64,000 bases of DNA from Phylloscopus collybita. Lineage: Eukaryota; Chordata; Aves; Passeriformes; Phylloscopidae. Positions within the stretch are counted from its first letter, which is position 1, and every line of letters begins with the position of its first letter. The stretch is from NCBI GenBank assembly GCA_027886175.1, contig JAJNNQ010000029.1, positions 5,140,501 through 5,204,500 on the forward strand, given 5' to 3'. The notes under the pieces are model-generated. The model had not been told where the DNA came from and did not search any database. It worked only from the letters and a program-made list of their open reading frames with translations. The position numbers and the translations under genes were made by a program. Below, one piece after another: positions 47,967 to 62,127 of the stretch.

Positions 47967-50900
47967 CATAGAAGCGTACACGCAGACTGGCCGCGGAATG
48001 GGCAGCGCGCCGCCGCCTGTGCGGGCTGTGTGCCGGGCGGACGGAGGCACCGTGCCGAGAGGCACCTGGCATGCCCGCTAGGGTGGGAGCTCGCCATCGG
48101 GTGATAAACGGGGACGGTGCGAGAATCCCAGGAGGTGACGGACGACCGACCCTAAAACGCCTTGTTTTCCCCTTGACAGCTCCGCGGTCGGGGGTGCTTT
48201 TCGTTTTTCTTCCCCCACCCCCGGTTGCGGGTTCCGCAGCGCTGCCGGTGCACCGGATCCCGCCGCAGTGCCCCGCGCTGAGCGCTCCGCAGGCGCCACC
48301 GCGCGTCCCGCCGCCGCCGTGCACCGCGGCCCGGCCCGCGGGGAACCCGCAGCCCCCGCCGCCCCACCGAGACCCCGGCGGCGGACGGGGACGGCACACA
48401 CCGCAAGAAGAAGTTATAATTTCCCTACATCGAGGCTGAGGCAAGTCTGAGTGATACGTGTGTCACGTAAAAAGGGCGACTGATCTGGGATGCTCTTCCC
48501 TTGCCTTTTCTGAGATTCTCTGTTTCTGTCCGGGCACTTTACAGGTAGTCCTTCATCTGTGATGACAGGTTCTTCACTTACCACCTTACTATTAAATATA
48601 AAGGTGTTGATGGTCCTTTCTTACCTAGGTACCCAAGCTGAGTATTTTGAAATTACTAAATCAGGGCGAATTAAAGGAGAAAAAGGTTACAGAATTCGTG
48701 TTGCAAAGGTACAAAAGGAACAGTTAATACAGTGTTAGGAGAAGCTCAGGAATCAATTTGACATGACACTCACTAATCGAAAACACTCTCCATTCTATTT
48801 GCATCTGCTCAGGCTAACAGGAAAATCCACATCTTACCAGGCGGCTTTGTAGGCCGGGCATGGATCGATTTTGCTTTAGAACATCCTACTAAGAAAGTCA
48901 TAGCCATACCTAGCTGAAACACACTATACACAAATAATATACCTCCCCATAAAGCAACAAATGCAGACTGTACAAAAAGACATAATCAAAAGTATTGTCA
49001 TGACAGTCATGATATTTTTAAATCGAAGTTATTAAAGTTTAAATAAAATTGTTGTGTAGATGCTCAGAATATACTGAAGTTCATCAGCACTTTGTCCTTT
49101 CTAAATAAAACACAAGGAAGATGAAGAGAGTCCAAATGAATAACAAAGCCAATGATACTACATAAAAATATGGAAGGACCTTTTATGGTGAAGACCTAAT
49201 ACAAGGGGTTTTTTTGAAAGGCACTAATAAATTTAAAGTAAAGTATTTCTCTAAACAAAATACTTATGGAAGAATAGCAAATAAGATTAAAATGTAGTGC
49301 AGCAGTTTTCTAGAGGTAAAAGTTGGTGATTTTTAAAGGATTTGGAGGAAAGAGAGACAGAAAAAAATAATAGCATAAAGTGTAATATATAATCTAATAT
49401 AAAGTGTAAAGTATAATTCAAATTAGAGAAGACCTTGAGAAAGAGCCTTAATGCAGAATAGAAGTAAAATTTTGAAACCTGTAAGTTGCTGCAACACCTG
49501 CATTACTGTTCTCCAGCCAAGTCTGCTTACAGCTTTGGAAAACGTGCTTTTTTCCCCCTCCCTCTCCTGGAGGAACACAAAGACATCACCTCTTTAAGGC
49601 AATAAGTATTCATTTTAACAGTTCTAGTGATTTTATGACAAAAGCTCACATTTGTCTAATTGTATATAGGCACATAGTGAACATTATTCTTTGACAGACA
49701 TCTCTGTTTTCTGTGAATCTGTGAAACTGAGGAGTTGCCAAAGAAGTTTTAGATAAAACCATGCAGTTGAATCAAATTTGCTAATTGGATAATTCAATAG
49801 TGTTGAAAGAGTAAAGTTCTGCAGGCCAGATGATACATTCATAAGTCTGCAGGTCAGTGTTAAATACAGCTAGAGACAACATCTGGAAAAGGGTATTATC
49901 AACTGTTGTGGTAAACATCAGTTTATATTTGCTGCAATTCAGAAGATTTCTTATAGGAGTGTTGCTGGACTGTACAGTAATTTTGTCTTAGAAGGTTCGA
50001 GACACATAGAGTTCTGCATGACAATGCCAAAATTACCAGATGTGAAAATATGATGGTGGAATTACCAAATACTGTTAAAAATCTATTTTCCCTCTAAAAT
50101 TTGTATTTTACCAAAATTGACTGGGGGAAGAATGTGGGAAGAAACAAGCTGAAAGTGTTAAGTTTTATTTCTATGTTTTCTGTGCATTTTTTTTCCTCAT
50201 AGATTCAAGAGAGTAGAAAAGAACTTAAAATGCTCAAATACTTCCTATTAATCAGTAGTTAAGGAAGAGCCACAATATGAATCAGTATTTAAGGAACTCT
50301 TAGAAGCCAGAACTAAACCACTAGAGACAAGTAGCTTTCTGGTACTGCTACAAGAGCAAACGTCATCCTGACGGTGGTAAAACTATAGCAAAGATCTGAA
50401 AATATTATGAAGCTATAAAGTGTGATGAGAGGGCTAGAAAATATGAATTGAGTGAAGATTGAAAAAACTCACTTTCTTCAGTTCATGAAAGTCTGACAGG
50501 AAGTTCAATAACATCCCTGAAATATGTAATAAGGACAGGTAATATTTTTTTCCTTGTCTATAGGATAGGACAACGGTAATACACTTGATTTACAACAAGG
50601 CAGATTCATGTTTGACATTATGAACACTTTTGAAAAGGACGGTTAAGCACAGCAAATAGATCACTTCAGAGAACACTCAAATCTTGAAAAATAGAGCCTT
50701 CTCAGAGCAGATGAGGTAAACCTCTTCCGAGCTGGTAAAGAGATTTGCCTTAGTAGGTGAAAGTAAATCAATGACTTCACAGAAATACTGTTCCTTGCAA
50801 TATTTATTTCTTTGCCCCTTTTTATTTTACTGACATAGATAAAGTTATAGGAGAATATTCATCTGAATATATTACAAAGAAAATCCAAAGATGCAGAAAA

Positions 50901-53900
50901 ACTCAGTGTTTGCTTGACATTGCTATTCTAAAGTTGAGTGTTTGATTACTTCAAAAGTTTTGAAACTTTAACTCATACACCTTACATAAAGAATGTTGGA
51001 GCATAGGAATTATAGTAATTATCTGTAAAGATTTAAACATGTATTTCTGGAAAAGAGATAGGAGCTGAAAACTTGAAGGCTCCTTGAGAGACTACTGTTA
51101 TTTAGGTGAAGGAATAAGAAATTATACCACGGAGTCTGGGAACAGGTAAAGGTCACATGATTTGTGTGTGTGCTGTGGTATCCTATCCCATCCAAAGGAG
51201 TATGTACAGAAAGACCACTCTTACCAAAACTGTGCAGAAATAAAATGCTTAAATTTTGTGTAAAGTTTGGGAATTTTTAACTCTTACAAGAGGGAGAGGG
51301 ACAATTCATGGAACCTCAGGATCTTAGCAGAAACATTTTGTTTTCCAGCAAAATATCCCAATTCCCATGAAACTTTTCACATGAGGGTGTTCTTGCGCTC
51401 AAGCTAGAACTGTGGTCAAAGATACATGTATGTACCATGACTCAGAGCAAGCCTGTGAACTCAAGTCAACAGCACCTTTTGAGCTGACAACTACACTGAG
51501 GTGATCCTGCTTCTCTTACATGAGATCCCACACTTTTTCCCTAAATGACAAAATTTGGCTTCCACACAACATTTTTGTGAATTTTCTCCAAACACGAGTC
51601 ACTCTCCAAGTGTTTTAGCCTACATTTTATTCTTTCCAGTGTTCCACCTATTTGCAGATTTATCTAGCAACTTTATCCTGGCTGATTTTGCATTCTTAAT
51701 AATGGAAACCTTACCACTTGAAGCACTGCTCGGCCTTTATTGGCTTTAAAGTGAAGCTGAATCCTGCCACCTTGTGCTCAAGAAAATTAGCACATCTCTT
51801 TCTTTTGGGAAGAAGAGAAAAAAAGAGGAAAGGGGAAAGAAAAGTTTATTAAGTACCATGTTTTTATTAAACAAGGAATCAATTGAGGATCTGAAGATTT
51901 AATTGGTTCGGTCCAGTTCGATATTGCCTGAGATGTCTACCTGAGTTCTTCTCAAAAGGACAGTCACTCTCCTGGAGACACTCTTCACACTATGGACGGC
52001 CACTTTTCATATTCCCACAGGGTTCTGAAGCTGTGGCCTCCCCCATGGCCTGATGCAGCAAAGACACTTACCCTGCCTCTCGTCCCATAACCTGTGTCTG
52101 TTTGATGGCTCAAGGTATTAATGACGCAAGTTTTGGTTGCGCTTGGTCACATTTGCTATGAGACCAGCACTACTTTCTTTTCATCAATAGGAAATCACAT
52201 CACAGACTGGAGGGCAAGACCCTTCTCATTTATAAAAAGTAAGAGTATTTTTTGAGGGAGTGGTAAAAGGAGCAATGGATAAAATGCTTGTAAGGAGCAA
52301 TGGATATCCCTTTTCTGGTGAAATCCAAGTCAGTATTCTTTTTTTCTGTCTGACAGGATTCCACAAGTACCTTTCTGGTAATGTGTGAATGCAAACATCA
52401 TCCTGAAGGTGGTAGAACTGGAACAGACTTGGAAAGCCATCTTCCTCCACCACATGCTTAATTGCACCTCCCCTCCTCCTCACCCTGCCTTCTTGTGCCT
52501 TCTGCCCCCCTCTCCATATTGTCACTGTGAGCTCCTACCTCAGCAGCAGTCTACCTCATCCACCACTCTTGTGAGTCTCTGTGTAGCCAGACATACAGAG
52601 CAGCTTGTTGATTCTGCAGCTATCCACTTACCACTTTCTGGATGCCTGGCAGCAAGCATGAATGCTGTGCTTACCTGTAAGGCTTCAGCAACAGACATCC
52701 CAAAGCAACTGATCAACACTAAGGTTTTGCTGGGTTATTTCCAAACAGTGCTTGTTCAGGTTAAGTTTGTATCAATTGCACAGATCATAGAAGTAATTTC
52801 TTCCTCAGATAACTCAGCTGACTCTCTGTATGTCTGTTTGCACATACATATTTTGTTGTGCAAATCATGCTTGTCTTTCTTACAAGGATTCAACAGGTGA
52901 AAAATGGCAACATAATAAAAATCTGACAGCCAGTTGTCAGTTTTCTCCTCAATGAAAACTGTACAAACTGTAAGGATTTTTTGGCCATGCTGAGCCAATG
53001 ATATTCTGAATCTTCCTTCAGAGTAGTTAGTGCAAAATAAGATAAAGGGAAAAAAAAAAAAATAAAAAGACTCCCCAAAACCCAATCTCCAGTACACTAA
53101 TTAAAAAGATCCAAAATAATCTGAAAACTTAGCTATTGGAACATTGCAAGCCAGCTTCATTCGGTACAAGTTACTGAGTTACTACTGCTCTCATCGTTTA
53201 CATTCACATGGGCTATAGAACTTTGTGCATGGGACATAACAATTGCTTGTCGTTATGATTTTCTACTCCGTGTCCTTCCAGGTCATAGGAAATACAGGGA
53301 CCTGAAAGAAAGCTCTGTAATTTATTGCACAAGACAGATATCATTTGGGTTTTGATGCAGATATGCTTACATTGGCTGTGCTAGTTAGTGTTTCATTCTA
53401 ACAGAGGGCCAATCTCATTATAAAGCCTTTTTCTCCAAGGGGAAATATTACTTGTAAGTTGTGTTCATTGTTGACAGCATACAGAGGACCCAGTAATCGT
53501 GTTCCAAAACTGATGATGTCTGAGCTTGTCTCTTGTCACAATGGTACAGATAACAGCCATGAGCAGTGATAAGCAGTCAAACCAGCAGAGACCAAGAAGG
53601 TCAGAAATCAATTGCTTCCAACTGATCAATTTAGGGCTGAAAGATCCTGATGGTTGCATAGCAGCTGTAAATGGAGGTAATTAGTCCACTTATATACTGT
53701 GAATGTCTTGATAAATCCAATCTTCATCTAACTGAAAATCATGTATACAGGACCGTTGTTAATTTTTCTTTTCCTTTATTAAGAATAATCACTAGAGATA
53801 ATACTATGTAAATGTAATACTTGTTAGCAATTTCTTTTTCCTGTGTGACTCTTCCCATGTCTAGTTATATTTTACATGGCTTGTGCAGCTTCTATACAAT

Positions 53901-56900
53901 TAACTCTTTTTATGACTGAGCAAGAGGAAAACTGGAAAACTTTTATAAAAGGCCTGGTAATTTCTTTGCAGTACAGTAAAGTATTCTGCTCCCAGATAAT
54001 GTTTGTCTTGTCCCCTGTTTATGAAATAATCTCTTCATGGTGACAGAATTCATTGCCACCCTCTGGCCTGACTTAAAAGAACATATTGACAAGTTTGCTG
54101 CAAAGTCACTCTGCTATCATCTGGAGGCTTTCCTGTTCAAGATTATTTTCATGATATAGTCTAGCATGGAAGCTATGCAGATCCCTTTAACATTTTTTCC
54201 AACCTTCTCTCTCCCTACATCCTCTCCTTGTCTCAACTACTTATAAAGCCACTCTCTTGCTGATCATTTTCTGTGGCTTCCACAACCTTTAGTGGCCACC
54301 AAGATGTTCTGATCTTTTGATCATCTCCTACAGAGTCTTCTCCTCTCCACAACACCTAGAATTGCTCACAGGGCATGAGGAACTCTCTTACATAATGTTC
54401 TGCAGGTTTCTATGGCACTTCCACTGTTTCCCACAGCAACCATGCAGAGCAAGAGAAAGAGCAAGATGTACCATCATCAGTTATAAATCTTTCTCACAAG
54501 ATTCAGATAACATTGTTTTTTTACAGGGTGATGTCCAGCCTAAGGCAGAGACACCATTTGGTGACAGTTTTCTGAAGTTCAACAATATTGCCTTGTGACG
54601 TGGCAAAATCTGAGTCAAAGAAAGAGCTGATAGTCATCATTCTGGTAACAAGGAATGCAAAAACAGTTTAAAATCTGGAAACATTTGGGTTTTGAAAATG
54701 TTATCTTAAATCAGTCTCTGTGAGCTTGGTACCTTCCTCAAATGTATAGGTAAGGCAGTGTCCAGCAGCCTCCCCCAAGCAGCTGGACCAGTTGGATTAA
54801 ACACATTATGTACAATTGTGTGCAGAAACAATGCAGAACTGTTGACTCTTGTCAGTATTCACAGTCATTTAACAATCAGCTTACAACTTAGGTCCTGAAG
54901 CTGAAGTTGGTGAAAAATTTTTATCACCTTAACTGAAGCTTATCTGTCATGTACAGTTTAGTCCTCAGCTGTTAAATCCTGTTTGGGTTGTACTTTTTTG
55001 CCTTGGCCTTATGTGTCACCTGTTGTCTTGAAATGATAGTGTAGCAAAAGTTTATACCGATTTTCAGTGGCATTTAAGTTTTTCAATGGATTATCCTTCT
55101 TAGACGTATGAAAATTCTTGTTAGTGTGTGCTATTCATTCCCAAAATACTTGATTTTATTCTCTTCCTGGGTTGTTTTTGTTGTTTGGGGCTTTTTTTGT
55201 CAACACGACATGTTGACTTTCACTAAATGTATTTTCACTTGAACATTTCATCCAAGAATTACAGGGCAAAGAAGGACCTTCTATCAAAGTTGACAACATA
55301 AGGCAGTTAATACTTGTTTTTCCCCCACCCTTTAAAGTTTTATTACTCGTCTTACCTGAAGAACATCTTCTCTCTTCAGAGGCTGGTACTTTTACTTGTC
55401 ATTTACATAGGCAATGCTTTTTGTGATCTGTTCCCATCAGAAGTACCTCCTAATGACTTCTCTTTTTTAAGGGCCACTTCTGTCAGATACCACACCTCAC
55501 TCATGTCATGGGGCTTCTCCTAAACTTTTTAGGTGAAAACAAATATATGGGTGAGGTAACTAACACCAGTAGTACATCAGCAGCAGCATTCAGTTTTTTC
55601 CTAGATCTTTTATCTCTTGCGCTATTTCAGAGTTTAGTCCATCCCAGCTGAAGAGACAAGCAGACAAAATAACAGGAGATGAACTCACCCGGTAACAACA
55701 AAAGAAACATTTGTTGTGGATTCATTGCTCCCCACACCTAAGACATGAGGTTGGCATTCTACAGGTTTAACTTATTCCTTACAAGTACTACTGAACACTT
55801 ATCTCTGCAGCAAAAAATTGTCTTATTTGTTATCAATTTGGTCCCACACCTAGTAAAGAAGCTGAAAAACTCCAGAAGTTTGATATCAAACCTCATACTA
55901 TTGATATCAAACAAACACAGCCTTTCTTAGCTGTGCCCATTTTAATCTGCTTTTGAAGGCCTCTCCTGAAGAATTACTATCTTCTGAAGGAGTCAGATTT
56001 TCCTTAGCAGCAGAGGCAGACTTTAGTGTCAGGATTTATCTTACTAGATGTAGAATTTCACAGCATAACTCTTTTTTATATTAGTCAGGAGAGATGGAGA
56101 ATGGTTGAAATATCTCACCCTACAGTAAAGTCAGATCCATGTCAGATGGATCATTTCCTGGAAGTACCTATTTCTCTACTGATTACAAGGTGATTACCTA
56201 GATGTGGAAGCTTTTATGCAAGATGCATGTATTTAAGTGAATACTGGTCCTAAACAGATTTCTCTGTTTGGTTGGAAAAATCTGTTGATGTTCCTACAAA
56301 TATTTGGAATAGAAACACTGAATAAAAAATTACTTTGACTCTTGATCATTCTGTCCCACAAAAAAAAATATTTCGTGATGACAATTCCTTACCATTTTTT
56401 ATCTCTGTCAACAAAGTTAAAAGATGTGAAAGAGCATTCTCCAGAAAAACAGTGAGCAAAATCCCTTTCAATTTCAATTTCAATCATATTCCAATACAGT
56501 CTGTATATTTACAAGGTTAAGTTCACTTACTAATAGCCAGTAACATTTTGTTTTCATCCTGATTCAAGCAGATGATCCTTCATCATGCCTACATGTAGTG
56601 GAATTATTTTGCCAAAGATGTAGCTGTTCAGCAACAATGTGTCTTATAAGACACACAAACATGCCTTTAACAGCCCAGTTTTTGCCTTTGGTGTCTGCCC
56701 CTGGGAACTCTCTCACTTCCGGAGTAATTGATTGTGTTTTCTTGCTGAATGCCAGCTACTCAGATCCTTCAACCTATTTTAATCAATAAAGCAAAGCTCT
56801 CATGAAGCAAAGTATTTTCTGAAATCTAGCCTAAAAGCTCATGTTCTTGTAGTCTGTTCCTGTTAGTTTCATTTATCCACCCCAGAAATCCTTTCTTCCC

Positions 56901-57317
56901 CTCTACTGTCCTCACCAGTATTCAAAACCCCACAACTCATTTTCATTAACTCCTACAGTCAGAATGAAACACCTTCTGTGCAACATTCTTCTTCTTGGCA
57001 CATGACTATGCCAAGAGCTTTGTGCTCATCAGAGCTTTGTACAGTCATATCAGCCAGGGATTTCCCAGTATTTTGTAGAGAGGTGTAATTTTCTAAAGTC
57101 AGGGTTCACAGATGGCCAAATCCAATTCATGTGCTGGTTTTGCCGTTTAATACAGGTAATGGTTACTCAGAGTTGGATGTGCTCTCTCTTTCACTTTTGA
57201 AATTGCTGGTCCAGTTCAGATTCTGTGGCAGCTACACAGCTTTCACCAAGCCTGGGACAGGTGTCCCTGGCTTTTCCACTTTTGCTTGTGTGACTATGCT
57301 TGAAGGCTAAGGTGCTT

Positions 57318-57322
<5 letters not shown>

Positions 57323-57359
<37 letters not shown>
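57323..57359. repeat. Poly-A tract (A37)
   Basis: Thirty-seven adenines followed by GGTGTTTTTTTTCC. A retroposed gene or SINE body was looked for on the 5' side and not recognised, so it is recorded only as a homopolymer. Confidence 0.88.
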
Positions 57360-57361
<2 letters not shown>

Positions 57362-57555
57362 TGTTTTTTTTCCTGTCACTTCTTAAAAGGAAAGGGTCTC
57401 GTGTCCTACTTCTTGTTGCATATGTATCCACATTAGATCTTGGGGGGCTCAAGAGGAGTCACTGAGAAATGGTTAGTCTTCTTTCCCATCGCTGTCTGTG
57501 ATGTTTTGACTGGATTTGTTTCATGGATGACTCTTGCATAGTAGTCCCTACTTTT

Positions 57556-57730
57556 TTGTTTGGTTGATTGGTTTTTTGTTTGGGTTGGGGGGGGCTTTTT
57601 GGGGTTTTGTTCGTTTGTTTTTGTGGGTTTTGTTTGTTTGTGTTTGTTTTGGGGGTTTTGGGTTTTTGGGGTTTTTTTGTGGTTTGTTGCTGTTGTTGTT
57701 GTTGAGGGGGGTTTTTTTGGTTTTTTTGAA
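57556..57730 (+). repeat. G/T-rich, strand-asymmetric low-complexity tract with G-quadruplex potential
   Basis: About 175 bases almost free of A and C on the plus strand, mixing TTTG units with G-runs (GGG, G8, GGGG, GGG, GGGGG, GGG, GGGG) and ending in (GTT)n. The G-run spacing allows G-quadruplexes on the plus strand. All overlapping open frames are composition artefacts. Confidence 0.85.
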
Positions 57731-60700
57731 AGGCAGTGGTGTAGTTGAAGAGTTTTCCAAGTCTTCAACCACCCAGAGATTCTGGTCAAAAGAACACATA
57801 GGACAGACACAATCCCTTGCATGCTGCTTGAACCACAAGCAATATTTCTTGAAAGGCAGATGGCCTGATGGCTAAAAGGTTAAAAGCTTTGTTAAACATG
57901 TGTGTGCATTGCCATTGATTGTGGATTTGATGGTATTTAAGTGTACTGTGAAAGGAAACCACTGATGTAGGGCCCTCTCCTTGTCATCTTTACTCAATCC
58001 CAGTGTGAAACAACCTTACAGACTGTCAATTTATTAATTGACCACAGAATGTGGGTCAAAGGACTGAAGCACATGGATGACAACTACTGCTGTTTGTTAA
58101 ATCTGGGTACATGGAAGTTCACTGCAGCTTCAGTGTAACTTTCTATGTCGTGAGAGGCAGGACTGAGTTGACACAACACATCTAGCATAGCTGAAAATAT
58201 CTTTTGGGGTTGTTATTGTTAAAATGCTGTCCTTCAGAGTTCGTTTCAGGAGCTGATTTCACTTGGCAGACTTAGGCATGTGTGGAAAAGAATGTCACTA
58301 TTCCAAAAAGCATGGAAGGAAATACTAAGAATGCCATCAGTAAGATGATAGGCAAAACTTTTATCACCATTAAGATGATATGCAAATTGCACAAGATTTT
58401 TTAATATTTATAGGACTGCTTAATTTTTTTCTGTTCTGTTTTTTTTGACTTGAAGTTAAAAGAAATGGTTTGCCTTGCTTTCTTAGTTGCACCTGGATTT
58501 ATAAAATTTGTATTTAATTTTAAAGGTAAGATACAGAATAAGTAGATATAAACAATGATAACACAAAGGATAAGTGATGGCACAACAACATGCATTTGTG
58601 ATTCAATTAATAATAGATTGGTATATACACAAACACTTTTGCTGACAATAATATATAACCATTAAGATTTTTCTTCTCAAGCATTTTTGTAGTCTAATAA
58701 GCTTATATAATATATTTATGGTATTTAGAGAGTTATGGTGGTAGCACCATCCCAGAAGTCACTGGTAGGACTAGTATTTTGTAAAAGTTATCCAAGATCA
58801 CAAACACACTGAGTGTGTTACTTCTGTTGACCCAGAAATGCAGACCATAAGCACAAGGATGCAAACCCTTTAAGGCTGACAAAACAGAAATCACATCCTT
58901 CTGAAAGCAAAGCAGCAGCTATGAAAATATGTTCTGACTGTTAATGTTTTTGAATTAAGTTCCTGTTCTTGAATACCTAAAATGATTCCTGGGTCATATG
59001 AAAACCAATGTCTTGGTTAAAAAATTGTATAAAAGTGTAAAAAGCATGCAGTGTCTTTTTAAATGGATGCTATTTCTTCCATTCCTTAAGGTATTGCACT
59101 TTTGTGGGGTCACCATGTGCATTAACACATTTGTCTGCACATCCTGAGCATAATCCATGCTAGTAACTCAGGTAAAATGAGGAAGCTGTTCAATTGCCAC
59201 TTGAGACAACTTGGAAAATGAGGATTTTTACCTCCATATTGTGAGGCAAAAAAAAAATTAAAAGTATTGAAAATGTCTCCTGCTTGAGCCTAAACACAAG
59301 GAGACTTTGCAAAATCAAGAGCATCTTTGAGGACTTACCAAGACACCTGAAAAGAGAGCACAGAGCTGGTTCAACTGTGTTCAGTTGGCAAGGGCAGGGA
59401 AGAGCAGAGACCTAGAGTTTGCCCTAGAGTGACAATTGTTAGGCTGTAGAATGGTCTCCCATGAGAACATTGCTGGATGTACCAACACCTGGCACATCTT
59501 AAGTCATATTAAATAAAGCAATATTTTAAACTCTGCTGTAAAGCACAGACTTCCAATGGCAAGCTAATATTCTAACCTCTTACCTTAGTGATAACCAATG
59601 TCATCTTCTAATTACCAAACTTGTGACCTAGCACTTCGTTTTTCAAGTAATTCTCATGCTTGTGTAAATGCAGGGTTCAGTCAAATGTTCTTTGCCATTA
59701 TGTTAAATGAGAATTTTCAGAATTTTTCCTGCATTTAAAAATAATACTGCCTTTCTGGAGTAGTGAGGGGGAAAAATGAAGGAGCAGTTCATCTCTCAGT
59801 GAGTTTTACTCCCTTTTCTGTGCCACTTCTTGTGTGTCTTCCATTTATAGAAGGGGATCTTATCTCACAAAACATCCCTTAGCTTTTTATTTATGTGGTG
59901 TGCATTGGCCCAGATGATTTCAGGCACTGTGAAAGTGGATGTTCCTAACTGAAAAATTGCTCAATGGGTTGTTACAGGCACTTAATTGACCATTTGATTT
60001 TAAGCTCAATCTCAGTCTGAGAAGGTCAATTATTTTGAGGTTTTTCATGCTTTTTGACCTCAGACTGTGACAACAGTAAGAAGGGAATACAATAGCATTT
60101 TGAACCCTGATTAAAGGAAAACAAAGCAAATAATAAGAGAAGTATGCCAAATGTAAACATGGGAATAATGCTGGAGCTTTCTTAATAGAGGCCTGGGGCA
60201 CTGTAGCAAGTCAGGCTGTGCTGTGCATCCAAAACTGTCTTCCTTGACAGTGTCAGTATCTCTTTATCTGGCAATAATGGTGTTAAAAACTGTGCTGTCA
60301 CAAAAAATACAGTAAGACAAAAGGCCTGACTCAACAACAAGTTACCCTGCTTTTGTGTCGTGATAAACTGAAGCAAAAAGATGTAACTGGGGAAACAAAG
60401 GTGTTAATCTAGCTCACCTCAAGGCAAAATTTCCACTTGCCAGTTTTGCCTACTAAAAACATCCTACTTGGTTGAAACAGAACATGATACAATGTTCCAT
60501 AGCATTATATTTAAACTGCACAGTCTTATAAATGTCATAGAAAACTACAGTAATTATATCCTACTTCTCTTATCCATGTTTTTATGGACATTGTCATCAG
60601 GAACTACCAATACTCACAACCTTCAAAATATTTTTCTTAGCATATAAAGCAGAAGAAGCTATACAGTAATGTGAGAGAGATTCCATATGAAGGCAAGCAA

Positions 60701-61409
60701 TCATGGCTGAAGAGTTTTTACTTTTGTTTCAAAATGGAGGTAATTTCTGAAGAGAAGTTGTGTCTGAAAATAGGAAAAAGTATCACTGCTGGATTGCTGA
60801 AAGAAGAGGTTGGCAATATGAAATTTAAAGACCCCTAGAAAGGGTGAATATAAATAACAAATATATAACAACATAACAAATGTATAATACATTTACATTT
60901 TAAAAATAAAATGTCTTGGAGTAATCCTAGACTTTGTAAGTCATTCATTTGGTCACCTGAAAGACCCCTTGTATGTTGCCTTGTACCAAAGGAGAGGATC
61001 ACAATGAGACTTGGAAAAAAAATCTGCAGAAGCTTTAGCCATTTAATTATATTTTCTGTGAGGCTGAAGAAATACTGTAGGGATTATCCCTGTAACAGAG
61101 GGCAATTACTCCAGGCATTGAGTTCCAGTCACTCCCACGGGTTCACCAGTGTAACTTCTAGTCATGGGGTTGACCAGTGGTTGACCAGTGCAAAACCAGT
61201 GGATGGCCTGTCAGAAAGAGTTGCCAGAATAACAAGCATGCCCTAGCTGAATCTAGAGGCTCAAAGGTCCCAGTTCCCAAATTCAGAAATGAAATGCCTA
61301 GTAATCTCCCAAGAAAGTACAGCTGAGTTCAGAGCCAGGTACCAAACCAAGAACTGAGTCACTGTGTTCAGATGAATAAGCTTTTTTGTTGGATATCTTT
61401 TGTTTGGGT

Positions 61410-61414
61410 GGTTG
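61410..61414 (+). repeat. Target-site duplication, left copy (GGTTG)
   Basis: GGTTG lies immediately before the TG terminus of the LTR at 61415 and is repeated at 62123-62127. Confidence 0.85.
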
Positions 61415-62122
61415 TGTATTGGTCTGGAAAGACAGGTATCCGCCAGGGAAAGGTGGAGTTTCCCTTGGAATGGAGAATGTAAACCCCTCACCCCCTCCAA
61501 ATTATTATAATTTTGCAATTAAGGGCTTTCAGGCAAAGATTTGGGAATAGGAATAACAGTTCTTTACTAGGAATATTAATACAAATGTAGTAATAAAAAA
61601 ATTTAAAAACCAAACAAGCAAACAAACAACCCTAGAATCTTTGACAGAGTCAGAGATACAACCTGACACCCTGTTGGTCAGGTTGTGTTGGAAGCAGTCC
61701 ACAGTAAATCCTCCTGGAGTGGCAGATGTGGTTCTGGTGGAGCAGATGATCCTGAGAGGAAAGGGTCCAGTCTTCCCCCAGGAATCCAGTGGACCCAGGT
61801 ACCTGTGTTCCTGTGTCTCAGTTTTTATCCAGGTAGGAATGGTTGGCTCCCCCCACTGGGTGGAGCATCTCACAATGGGATGATGGAATGTGTCCTGTCC
61901 TTGATGAGCCTTAATGACCCATTAGCAGAAAATATCCCCCTGGAGGGAGGATGGATGGTGAAAGAGATAAGAAACACTGCCCCACCTGGTTTTAACAGCT
62001 GGCCCATTATCAGAAGGCATCTGCCCCGCTCCCCCCAGAGTTACAGGAGATAAAGAACATCTTCACAGCTGCTTTCAAAAGACAAAATAGAATACACATT
62101 TTTCATTCCATAACCCAAGACA
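61415..62122 (-). mobile_element. Solo LTR of an endogenous retrovirus, class III-like (ERVL), songbird type
   Basis: A 708-bp LTR that begins TGTATTGG and ends CAAGACA on the plus strand (TG...CA). It is flanked by the 5-bp duplication GGTTG, the size typical of ERVL-type elements. The regulatory signals read on the minus strand: a TATA-like ATAAAAA (61822-61828) and an AGTAAA-type polyadenylation signal near 61562-61567. Internal sequence (TCACAATGGGATGAT; AATAACAGTTCTTTACTAGG) resembles an abundant songbird LTR family as I remember it. No internal retroviral genes adjoin, so it is solo. It points toward NTRK2, whose first coding exon is about 14 kb downstream. Confidence 0.87.
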
Positions 62123-62127
62123 GGTTG
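62123..62127 (+). repeat. Target-site duplication, right copy (GGTTG)
   Basis: A perfect match to 61410-61414, directly after the CA terminus of the LTR. Confidence 0.85.

Larger units (their letters stand above)
46610..48420. promoter_or_regulatory. NTRK2: CpG island spanning the NTRK2 promoter, 5' leader and exon 1
   Basis: The sequence changes abruptly from AT-rich to about 70 percent or more GC with dense CpG dinucleotides, and returns to AT-rich after about 48420. It covers coding exon 1, the leader and at least 1 kb upstream, as expected of the broad NTRK2 promoter region. GC-box-like GGGCGG motifs recur. Transcription start sites cannot be placed from sequence alone. Open frames inside it on both strands lack ATG starts or known domains and are composition artefacts. 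Confidence 0.85.

Noticed and set aside
47734..48444. Several 100-170 codon frames on both strands upstream of exon 1, considered as a divergent gene
   Set aside because: They span poly-A, poly-G and (CA)n tracts and CpG-island sequence and have no recognisable domain. A divergent non-coding transcript remains possible but cannot be supported.
57323..57359. Poly-A tail of a processed pseudogene
   Set aside because: No gene-like or SINE-like sequence precedes it and no flanking duplication was found.
59331..59500. Possible very old CR1 3' end
   Set aside because: Only scattered resemblance (GGTTCAACTG, GGCTGTAGAATGGTCTCCC) and no terminal 8-mers. Too weak to call.
61529..61883. Open frames of 80-122 codons near 61.5-62.0 kb
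   Set aside because: They lie inside the solo LTR, which is non-coding.
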